Below are positions 7,830-14,059 of a stretch of 64,000 nt of DNA, one piece after another. Where the stretch lies: positions 58,257-122,256 of the forward strand of contig CANJMF010000007.1 in NCBI GenBank assembly GCA_947475895.1, in the 5' to 3' direction. A program made the position numbers and the translations under genes. Each line of letters starts with the position of its first letter. Positions within the stretch are counted from its first letter, which is position 1. The notes beneath the pieces are model-generated. The model searched no databases. It had not been told where the DNA came from and saw only the letters and a program-made list of their open reading frames with translations. Source of the stretch: Fidelibacterota bacterium (lineage in GTDB: Bacteria > Pseudomonadota > Alphaproteobacteria > Rhodospirillales > Rhodospirillaceae).

Positions 7830-8912
7830 CTAAGCCCGCCGATATTCGTTGGCCAGCCACGCTTCGCAGCAGGCTTTGGCGAGGGCACGCACGCGCGCGA
7901 TATAGGCGGCGCGCTCGGTCACGCTGATGACGCCGCGCGCATCCAGCAGATTGAACGTGTGCGAGGCTTTGATGCACTGGTCGTAAGCCGGCAGCGACAA
8001 CTTGACGTCGAGCAGTGCGCGGCATTCTTTTTCGCAGGCTGTGAAGCGTTCGAACAAAATAGCCGTGTCGGCGTGTTCGAAGTTATGGGCCGAGTATTCG
8101 ATTTCGGCGCGCTTGAAGATGTCGCCGTACTTCACACCGCGTCCGTTGAAGTCGAGGTCGTAAACGTTCTCGACGCCTTGCACGTACATGGCCAAGCGTT
8201 CGAGGCCGTAGGTCAACTCGACCGCGACCGGATCGCACTCGAGGCCGCCGACTTGCTGGAAGTAGGTGAACTGCGTCACTTCCATGCCGTCGCACCACAC
8301 TTCCCAGCCGAGGCCCCAGGCCCCCAGCGTCGGGCTTTCCCAGTCGTCTTCCACGAAGCGAATGTCATGGGCCATGGGATCGATGCCGATGGCGCGCAAG
8401 CTATCGAGATAGATCGCCTGCGGATCCGGCGGCGACGGCTTCATGATGACTTGGTACTGATAGTAATGTTGCAAACGGTTCGGGTTTTCGCCGTAGCGGC
8501 CATCGGTGGGACGGCGCGATGGCTGAACATAGGCCGCGTTCCAGGAGTCCGGACCCAACGCGCGCAACGTGGTCGCGGGATGGAAGGTGCCCGCGCCCAT
8601 TTCCATGTCGTACGGCTGCAAGATGACGCAGCCTTGCTTCGCCCAGAAATTCTGCAGCGTGAGGATGAGCGATTGGAAGTCGAGGGGCTTACCGGAAGAT
8701 TTTACGGCGGCGGATTTCACAGCGGGCGCTTTGACAGCCGCCTTCTTCGCCACAACTTTCTTCGCCACCGCCTTCTTAGCCGGCGCCTTTTTGGGCGCGG
8801 CTTTTTTTACCGCTTTTTTCACAGCGGGTTTCTTGACGCGCTTCTGGGCGCTCTTTTTGGCCGCCTTCTTGGCGGCCTTCTTTTTTAGCTTGGCCTTGGC
8901 CATATCCGTCAT
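7830..8912 (-). CDS. glyQ: Glycine--tRNA ligase alpha subunit with lysine-rich N-terminal tail
   Basis: Residues from about 77 match the catalytic alpha subunit closely ([57 protein letters not shown]). Ahead of this sits a tail of about 75 residues built of [16 protein letters not shown] and VAKK units, with roughly 30 lysines and almost no acidic residues. It resembles histone H1-like bacterial DNA-binding tails. Ordinary GlyQ starts a few residues before the LILTLQ segment. The tail is in frame with no alternative ATG near the domain, and it keeps coding periodicity. It could add nonspecific RNA or DNA affinity; the effect is unknown. Starts at residue 1 or 4 are both possible. Confidence 0.95.
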   Translation of the reverse strand: MTDMAKAKLKKKAAKKAAKKSAQKRVKKPAVKKAVKKAAPKKAPAKKAVAKKVVAKKAAVKAPAVKSAAVKSSGKPLDFQSLILTLQNFWAKQGCVILQPYDMEMGAGTFHPATTLRALGPDSWNAAYVQPSRRPTDGRYGENPNRLQHYYQYQVIMKPSPPDPQAIYLDSLRAIGIDPMAHDIRFVEDDWESPTLGAWGLGWEVWCDGMEVTQFTYFQQVGGLECDPVAVELTYGLERLAMYVQGVENVYDLDFNGRGVKYGDIFKRAEIEYSAHNFEHADTAILFERFTACEKECRALLDVKLSLPAYDQCIKASHTFNLLDARGVISVTERAAYIARVRALAKACCEAWLANEYRRA

Positions 8913-8991
8913 CCGGTAAAAGGAGCGCGGAACCTACCGGCCACGGCCTCGGGAATCAAGGAAATGCGGGCGTCCCAGCGCCTTTGGCAGC

Positions 8992-9207
8992 TTAGCGCGG
9001 GCTGTCGCAGGTGTGCGCTTCGCCGGCGGCGATATAAGCGCCGCATTTGGGGCACGGCACCAGGTCCTGAACCGCCGGCACGCCGGTCTTGGTTTGCGGG
9101 CGGACCTTCTTGGCTTGCACCTCGTCGTAAGCATTCTTGATGCGCTTCTGGTTTTTGAAGAAAAACCAAATCGCATAGATCAGCGCGAGGAGGAGAAGAA
9201 CCTGCAT
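8992..9207 (-). CDS. Small membrane-anchored zinc-ribbon-like protein (PP0621-like)
   Basis: The product is 71 aa: one N-terminal membrane helix (VLLLLALIYAIWFFF), a basic linker, then a C-terminal CPKCGAYIAAGEAHTC segment with three Cys and one His that could bind zinc. Layout and spacing recall the short PP0621-family proteins of proteobacteria, whose function is unknown. It lies between the sppA-like gene and glyQ on the same strand, 3 bp after the protease stop codon, so co-transcription is likely. Confidence 0.75.
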   Translation of the reverse strand: MQVLLLLALIYAIWFFFKNQKRIKNAYDEVQAKKVRPQTKTGVPAVQDLVPCPKCGAYIAAGEAHTCDSPR

Positions 9208-9210
9208 GGA

Positions 9211-10086
9211 TTAAAGCCCGAAGCGCGCCCACAAGGCGCGCTCCTCAACCGTGGTCAGCAACTCGCCGGCCCAGCCTTGCGCGCCGACACCGCCCGCCGA
9301 CAGGGACGCCCCGCCGAAGCGGCGCTGCAGCCAACCCACCGGGCGCTCCACATTGATGAAGCGCACGTCGGGTCCGTATTTGCGGCGCACGATGGTGCGC
9401 AGATCGCCGAGGCCATCCACGAGGCCCAGCTCTAGCGCGCGTTCGCCGGTCCAGATGTCGCCGGTGAAGACCGTGTCGTCACCGGCCACGAGGCGCTCGC
9501 CGCGACGTTGCTTTACGGCGGCGATGAACTGGCGGTGAATGTCTTTCTGAATATCTTCAAGGCGCGCCACGTCGTCCGGGTCTTCGGGCTTGAAGGGATC
9601 GAGCATGTTTTTGTGCGCGCCTTGCGCATGGACGCGCCGCTCGACGCCGATCTTCGCGATCATCTCCTGAAAGCCGAACCCGGCGCTGATCACGCCGATG
9701 GAGCCCACCACCGACATGGGGTCGGCGTAAATTTCATCCGCCGCCAGCGCCAGCCAATAACCGCCCGACGCGATCACATCCTCGGCGAAAGCGAACACGG
9801 GGATTTTCTTGTCTTGCGAATGCTGGCGAATGCGCATGGCGATCTGCGACGACTGCACGGCCGAGCCACCGGGCGAGTTAATCACCAAGCACACGGCGCG
9901 CACGCGCCAGGAGAAGGCTTTCTTTAAAAGCGGCTCAAGCGCCGCCAGCGTCAAACCGCGCCGTCCGAAACCAACGCTGCCGATGGCGCCTTGCAAGCGA
10001 ATCACCGCGACGGACGGCAGGGCGTCGCCTTGGCGCGAGAGACCGTAGCGCGCGAAGAGGTCGTTGATGCTGTCGGCAAGGTCCAT
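9211..10086 (-). CDS. S49-family serine peptidase (SppA/SohB-like)
   Basis: The 291-aa protein has the single-domain S49 signal-peptide-peptidase fold. NSPGG forms the oxyanion region, the nucleophile is Ser in VVGSIGV, and the catalytic Lys is in AHKNMLDPFKP. These enzymes cleave residual signal peptides or membrane protein fragments. Unlike E. coli SppA it is half length and has no clear N-terminal membrane helix from the ATG at 10086. An in-frame TTG 19 codons upstream would not add one either. It is followed at once by the small zinc-ribbon protein and then glyQ-glyS. Confidence 0.88.
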   Translation of the reverse strand: MDLADSINDLFARYGLSRQGDALPSVAVIRLQGAIGSVGFGRRGLTLAALEPLLKKAFSWRVRAVCLVINSPGGSAVQSSQIAMRIRQHSQDKKIPVFAFAEDVIASGGYWLALAADEIYADPMSVVGSIGVISAGFGFQEMIAKIGVERRVHAQGAHKNMLDPFKPEDPDDVARLEDIQKDIHRQFIAAVKQRRGERLVAGDDTVFTGDIWTGERALELGLVDGLGDLRTIVRRKYGPDVRFINVERPVGWLQRRFGGASLSAGGVGAQGWAGELLTTVEERALWARFGL

Positions 10087-10114
10087 GGAAAACTCGAATG
10101 GCTGAAGGTTATAG

Positions 10115-10333
10115 CTACTTAGGGTTTTCAATCGTGCGCGCAACCGCGCGCGCTTTCAAAAGCGACGAGCCGGCGACAAAAACCGCGACAATTCCCAACC
10201 ACAGCGCGAGCGAGCGCGTATGCGTCAGCGTTTGCCCCATAAACGCGGTCACGGCGAGCGCGAGTAAATCCACCGCGCCCGCGACCAAGGCAGCGATCAT
10301 GAAACGCCGGTACCATGTAAAGAATGCACTCAT
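10115..10333 (-). CDS. Small two-helix membrane protein
   Basis: The product is 72 aa with two predicted membrane helices (about 10-32 and 43-60) joined by a short loop, and a basic C-terminal tail. No family is recognised. The ATG at 10333 gives MSAFFTWYRRF; a longer start at 10369 is possible. It sits 28 bp upstream of the S49 peptidase on the same strand. Its position next to a membrane-protein protease is suggestive only. Confidence 0.6.
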   Translation of the reverse strand: MSAFFTWYRRFMIAALVAGAVDLLALAVTAFMGQTLTHTRSLALWLGIVAVFVAGSSLLKARAVARTIENPK

Positions 10334-10386
10334 GGGCGCGATTATCGCACCGTCGCGTCCGAATCCCAAGGCGCAGCAGGATGACG

Positions 10387-11118
10387 TTACACGGTCGTAA
10401 GGGCCGCGCCGCCGCGCAAAATGTCATTGGCCGCCGCTGTGAAACGGCCGTCGGATTCATGCAAGATAAAGCCCGGCAAAATCGTATCCGGCGTTTTGCG
10501 CTCCTTGCCCGCATCCACAATCACGCGCCGCGCGGGCTCTTTGGCTTTGGGATGAACCGGCAGCACGCGAATGTCGCCGCAGCTGGTGCGTAAGATCGCG
10601 AGAATGTCCGACAGCCGGTCGGCGCGGTGAATGACAACAACGCGCCCCTTCGGTTTGGCTAGCGCCATGCACACTGCCAGCCATTGCACCAAATCCACGT
10701 CGCCTTCCATGTGAGCGATAGCCAGCGAGGGATCGGGCGGCGGCGTACCGCCGGAACCGTAAGGCGGGTTCGTGATGACCACATCGAAGCTGGCCAGAAA
10801 ATCCGCCGGCGGCTCGGTGATGCTGCCCTCAAACACCCGCGCCTGCCCCTCGAGCTTATTCATGATGACGCCGTCGCGCGCGTAGCCCGCCAACATGGGC
10901 TGCACCTCGACGCCCGCCAGCGACAATCCCGGAATGCGCGCGGCCAGGCAGAACATCGCAGCCCCCGTGCCGCAGCCCGCATCCAAAACCCGCATGCCGG
11001 TTTCGGCGCGTGCGGCCGCAGCGAGCAGCACGGGGTCGATGGCAGCACGGTATCCGCGCGCGGGTTGGCGCACGGTCACGCGGCCATCGAGCAAAGGGTC
11101 GTCGGTAAACTCGGTCAT
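10387..11118 (-). CDS. tRNA1(Val) A37 N6-methyltransferase-like protein
   Basis: This 243-aa class I SAM-dependent methyltransferase has the SAM loop VLDAGCGTGAAMFC and the catalytic NPPY motif (ITNPPYGSGG) used for exocyclic amino methylation. Order and length match the TrmN6/YfiC group, which methylates A37 of tRNA1-Val, though related members modify other substrates. Its start codon overlaps the stop of the upstream DUF2007 gene by ATGA. The E. coli symbol is not assigned because the target cannot be read from sequence. Confidence 0.85.
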   Translation of the reverse strand: MTEFTDDPLLDGRVTVRQPARGYRAAIDPVLLAAAARAETGMRVLDAGCGTGAAMFCLAARIPGLSLAGVEVQPMLAGYARDGVIMNKLEGQARVFEGSITEPPADFLASFDVVITNPPYGSGGTPPPDPSLAIAHMEGDVDLVQWLAVCMALAKPKGRVVVIHRADRLSDILAILRTSCGDIRVLPVHPKAKEPARRVIVDAGKERKTPDTILPGFILHESDGRFTAAANDILRGGAALTTV

Positions 11119-11342
11119 GTCGCTTTTATATCCTTGGGCACGTCATCGGGCGAAAGCGCGCGGAGAACCTCGTTGGCAGCATCGAGATCGTCGTCGTCCA
11201 CCATCAAGCGGCGGGCGAAGATGCCGCCGTAAAGCCCGGCGATCTGATCGTCGAACTCCACATGGGCGATGCCCTCGCTCGCGAGGGCGGCCTTCAATGC
11301 CGACAGCAAGGCCACATCGTTCGTCTGCAACAGTTCGCGCAT
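11115..11342 (-). CDS. DUF2007-family putative signal-transducing protein
   Basis: The 75-aa product matches the DUF2007 layout: MRELLQTNDVALLSALKAAL then EGIAHVEFDDQIAGLYGG and a C-terminal helix DLDAANEVLRAL. The family has a PII-like small fold and no firm function. The ATG at 11342 is the natural start; upstream in-frame sequence belongs to the ispB promoter region. It overlaps the methyltransferase start by 4 bp, so the two are translationally coupled. It is divergent from ispB. Confidence 0.8.
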   Translation of the reverse strand: MRELLQTNDVALLSALKAALASEGIAHVEFDDQIAGLYGGIFARRLMVDDDDLDAANEVLRALSPDDVPKDIKAT

Positions 11343-11509
11343 GAGGGCCAAGGTGCCGTGGGTCACCGCTATTGGCAAGGGAACCGCGTGAAAGCCGTGG
11401 TTTTTCCGGGTTAATAAAAAGGTGGCTCCGCGTGTATCGAAGCGCTTAGAATTAGCGTCATTGGGGTATAAGGCGGGCACCGCACCGCCGTTCAAAAGGA
11501 CTTTAAGCG

Positions 11510-12529
11510 TTGGCTACTGTCGTCAACCTGGAAACCAGCCGCCGCGCCAAATCGAAGGCGCTGGATGCATTGGTCGAGTTGGTCGAAGACGACCTGAAGG
11601 CGGTCAATCGCACCATCGTCGCGCGCATGCATTCGCCGGTGGCGCTCATTCCGCAATTGGCCGGGCACATTGTCGCGGCCGGCGGCAAGCGCCTGCGTCC
11701 CCTGCTCACACTCGCCGCCACCAAGCTGTGCGGCTATACGGGCGAGCGCCACATCAAGCTCGCGACTTGCGTCGAGTTCATTCACACCGCGACCTTGCTG
11801 CACGACGACGTGGTCGACGACAGCGATCTGCGCCGCGGTCAGTCCAGCGCCAACGCCCTTTGGGGCAACCAATCGAGCGTGCTCGTGGGCGACTTCCTGT
11901 TCAGCCGCGCTTTCGAGCTGATGGTGGAAGACGGCTCCTTGAAGGTGCTGCAAATTCTTTCGCGCGCGTCGTCGGTTATCGCCGAAGGCGAAGTGCATCA
12001 GCTTCTGACCTCTAACGACACCGAAACCAGCGAAGCGCAATATCTGGAGGTCATTCAGGCCAAAACCGCCGAACTGTTCGCGGCGGCCGCACGCATTGGC
12101 GCTGTCGTGGCCGACCGGCCCGACGTGGAAGAAGAAGCCTTGCGTGTTTACGGCCTTAACCTTGGCATCGCCTTCCAACTCATCGACGACGTGCTCGACT
12201 ATTCCGCGCGCCAGCACGAGTTGGGCAAGACCGTCGGCGACGACTTCCGCGAAGGCAAAATCACACTGCCGGTCATTCTCGCGTTCCGGCGCGGCGACGA
12301 CGGCGAGCGCGCCTTCTGGCAGCGCACGCTGGAAAACCTCGATCAAAAAGAAACCGATCTGGGCCGCGCCATGGAATTGATGCGCCACCACAACAGCCTC
12401 GCCGACACCGTCAACCGCGCGCGCCATTACGGCGCCGTGGCCCGCGACGCGCTGGGCATCTTTCCCGACAGCCCGACCAAAACCGCTTTGCTTGAAATCA
12501 TCGATTTCAGTATCGAGCGGGTCTACTAG
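11510..12529 (+). CDS. ispB: Polyprenyl diphosphate synthase (ubiquinone side chain)
   Basis: The 339-aa trans-prenyltransferase adds isopentenyl units to make the octa- or decaprenyl tail of ubiquinone. The first Asp-rich motif is D99-D100-VV-D103-D104, followed by LRRG, and the second is D226-D227-VL-D230. GGKRLRP binds the homoallylic substrate. The start is TTG at 11510, with AAAAGGA 9 bp upstream and no nearby in-frame ATG. The product length (C40 or C50) cannot be told from sequence. It is followed 5 bp later by the frameshifted VOC gene. Confidence 0.93.
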   Translation: MATVVNLETSRRAKSKALDALVELVEDDLKAVNRTIVARMHSPVALIPQLAGHIVAAGGKRLRPLLTLAATKLCGYTGERHIKLATCVEFIHTATLLHDDVVDDSDLRRGQSSANALWGNQSSVLVGDFLFSRAFELMVEDGSLKVLQILSRASSVIAEGEVHQLLTSNDTETSEAQYLEVIQAKTAELFAAAARIGAVVADRPDVEEEALRVYGLNLGIAFQLIDDVLDYSARQHELGKTVGDDFREGKITLPVILAFRRGDDGERAFWQRTLENLDQKETDLGRAMELMRHHNSLADTVNRARHYGAVARDALGIFPDSPTKTALLEIIDFSIERVY

Positions 12530-12534
12530 GCGTC

Positions 12535-12883
12535 ATGGCCGTCGAGCTCGGCTACTTCACGCTTCCGGTCGCCAATATCGCCCGAGCCAAGGAATTCTAC
12601 GCCGCCGTCTTCGACTGGGACTTCGACGAAGACCCGACCAACCCCTCCTACGCCCACGTCAATAACACCGCCCTTCCCTTCGGCTTGCATGAAGCCGGCG
12701 CGGGTGACGTGCGCCACCTGTATTTCCGTGTCGCCGATACGGCCGAGGTTTTGGAACGGATCACGGGCGGCCGGCGGCACCCATGAGCCGCCCTTTGAAA
12801 GCGCCAGCGGCAAAGGCTGCGTCTGTTTCGATCCGGACGGCACGGCCTTCAGTGTCTGGGAGCCCAGCCCTGACCTGGCCTAA
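12535..12883 (+). pseudogene. VOC-family protein with +1 frameshift
   Basis: The first reading frame gives MAVELGYFTLPVANIARAKEF and VRHLYFRVADTAEVLERIT, a vicinal-oxygen-chelate (glyoxalase-like) fold, then stops at 12786. The +1 frame continues the same domain as AAGGTHEPPFESASGKGC, then FDPDGTAFSVWEP. Removing one G from the GGG at 12765-12767 joins them into a normal 115-aa protein. The second half keeps family-like conservation, so the lesion is either very recent or a sequencing error. It starts 5 bp after ispB and is probably co-transcribed. Confidence 0.8.
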
Positions 12884-12946
12884 ACCCAGGGGTTTTCGGG
12901 GGAATAACTCATTGAGATCAAAGGCTCGCGCACTTTACCGCCGCGC

Positions 12947-12974
12947 TTGCGGGGCTCGCGGCCTACCGTTATAA
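12947..12974 (+). promoter_or_regulatory. Likely promoter of tRNA-Pro
   Basis: TTGCGG at 12947-12952 and TTATAA at 12969-12974 are separated by 16 bp. The -10 box ends 11 bp before the mature tRNA, leaving a short leader. A GC-rich discriminator follows. Confidence 0.5.
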
Positions 12975-12985
12975 GCACCCACCGC

Positions 12986-13062
12986 CGGAGTGTAGCTCAG
13001 CCTGGTAGAGCGCTGCTTTCGGGAGGCAGAGGCCGTAGGTTCAAATCCTATCACTCCGACCA
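12986..13062 (+). tRNA. tRNA-Pro (anticodon CGG)
   Basis: This 77-base gene folds as a full cloverleaf. The acceptor CGGAGTG pairs with CACTCCG, the D arm is GCTC/GAGC, and the anticodon loop TTCGGGA places CGG at positions 34-36. The T arm carries GGTTCAAATCC, and CCA is encoded. It reads CCG proline codons. A strong terminator follows 30 bp later, and a degenerate copy of its 3' end and flank lies about 730 bp downstream. Confidence 0.97.
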
Positions 13063-13092
13063 ACTTTAAGACCGCCTGAACTCCCGAACGTA

Positions 13093-13131
13093 AAAACGGC
13101 CCCTTCGCAAGAAGGGGCCGTTTTGGTTTTT
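13093..13131 (+). terminator. Intrinsic terminator after tRNA-Pro
   Basis: A 14-bp perfect stem (AAAACGGCCCCTTC with GAAGGGGCCGTTTT) closed by a GCAA tetraloop runs from 13093 to 13124, followed by GGTTTTT. Nearly the same stem recurs at 20231-20262. Confidence 0.9.
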
Positions 13132-13298
13132 GGACTGTTGCCCTTTCGCGTGACGCCAGAGGAGGACTGAACGAGCGAACACCAGCCCGTAAATGCGGTC
13201 ACAAAATCAGCAGCAAGGCGTTCCTCCCACCTTGCCGTGCGGTCGGTTTCTGGCCTAGCGTTTAGCAAGGTCATACGCCAACTGTATTGGAGGATGAA

Positions 13299-13760
13299 TT
13301 GGAACCGCTCATTTCAAATCTCGTGGACCGCTTCGAACGCGGCGCACTTTCGCGCCGGGAGCTCATCCAAGGCCTGGGGATGGTTCTAGCGGCAAGCACG
13401 CCAGCACTCGGGCAAACGCAAAAGGCGGGACTCCAAGGCATGCGGATCGATCATGTGAGCGTTCAGGTCGCGGACTTAGCGCGCTCCAGTGCTTTCTATC
13501 AAAGTCTGTTTAACTTTCGCGTGGTGAGCGAAGACAAAGAAAATCAGATCGTACGTCTGGGCACGGCGGCGAACATGGTTTCACTGCATCAGAAATCGCC
13601 CATTGGCGTCGATCATTTCGCCATCGGCATTGAGAACTTCAATAAAGACGATGTTACGCGCAAGCTGCTCTCCCATGGTTTGACGCCTCTTGAAAATTTG
13701 GATGCGGGCCTTCACGTAAAAGACCCCGACGGCGTTGGCGTCCAATTCGTGCCGGCCTAA
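13299..13760 (+). CDS. VOC-family protein with twin-arginine-like signal
   Basis: The 153-aa product begins with a short N region, then LSRRELIQGLGMVLAASTPALG, which resembles a twin-arginine signal. After it comes a single glyoxalase/bleomycin-resistance (VOC) domain: MRIDHVSVQVADLARSSAFY, VDHFAIGIENF and VKDPDGVGVQF. The His and Asp/Glu pattern suggests metal binding, substrate unknown. TTG at 13299 is chosen because GGAGGA lies 4 bp upstream; a TTG at 13287 overlaps that RBS. It lies alone between tRNA-Pro and the degenerate copy of the tRNA flank, so it may be cargo of a small insertion. Confidence 0.75.
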   Translation: MEPLISNLVDRFERGALSRRELIQGLGMVLAASTPALGQTQKAGLQGMRIDHVSVQVADLARSSAFYQSLFNFRVVSEDKENQIVRLGTAANMVSLHQKSPIGVDHFAIGIENFNKDDVTRKLLSHGLTPLENLDAGLHVKDPDGVGVQFVPA

Positions 13761-14018
13761 TCAAGACAGCGAAGGACGAGCCTCCAACCGACTTTAAGTA
13801 CCGCCTGACTGCCGTTTTGGTTTTGGGCCCGGCCCAAGCAGTCTTACGCGAGGCGTGTTCGCATGGGCTGGAGCGGGCGCGCACCAACCGCCGGTCTTAA
13901 GAGCCCGGCGGCTGGTTCAGCGCCCGTCGCGATTGTTCACTTGGGGGGACATCGAGGCAGGTCTGCGTGGCGGTCTCAATCTTGCGCTGCGCGATTGTCT
14001 CGGATTTCAAAAGTACGC

Positions 14019-14048
14019 GTGTGTCGGCCGCGCATGCGACCGACACAC
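14019..14048 (-). terminator. Hairpin downstream of the TonB receptor
   Basis: GTGTGTCGG and CCGACACAC form a perfect 9-bp stem with a 12-base loop, starting 12 bp past the stop codon of the leftward TonB receptor. On that strand it is followed by GCGTACTTTT, a poor U-tract, so it may act as a partial terminator or mRNA-end stabiliser. Confidence 0.5.
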
Positions 14049-14059
14049 TTTACCGTAGC

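Larger units (their letters stand above)
13054..13808. repeat. Degenerate direct repeat of the tRNA-Pro 3' flank (attachment-site-like)
   Basis: CTCCGACCAACTTTAAG then ACCGCCTGA at 13054-13079 is echoed at 13782-13808 as CTCCAACCGACTTTAAG then T then ACCGCCTGA. A further shared block, CCGTTTTGGTTTT, occurs at 13118-13130 and 13812-13824. The first copy includes the last 9 bases of the tRNA. The interval carries one small VOC gene. Repeats of a tRNA 3' end flanking a cargo gene are typical of site-specific integration scars, but no integrase is present and the copies are not exact. Confidence 0.5.

Noticed and set aside
11492..12427. Long open frame antisense to ispB (about 311 codons)
   Set aside because: It mirrors the ispB codons in high-GC DNA, has no family signature and no RBS.
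13041..13274. 77-codon leftward frame spanning the tRNA-Pro end and terminator
   Set aside because: It overlaps a tRNA and a perfect terminator hairpin and has no motif.
13855..14058. Short rightward frames between the VOC gene and the TonB receptor
   Set aside because: They run through the hairpin at 14019, have poor start sites and encode low-complexity Arg-rich sequence.
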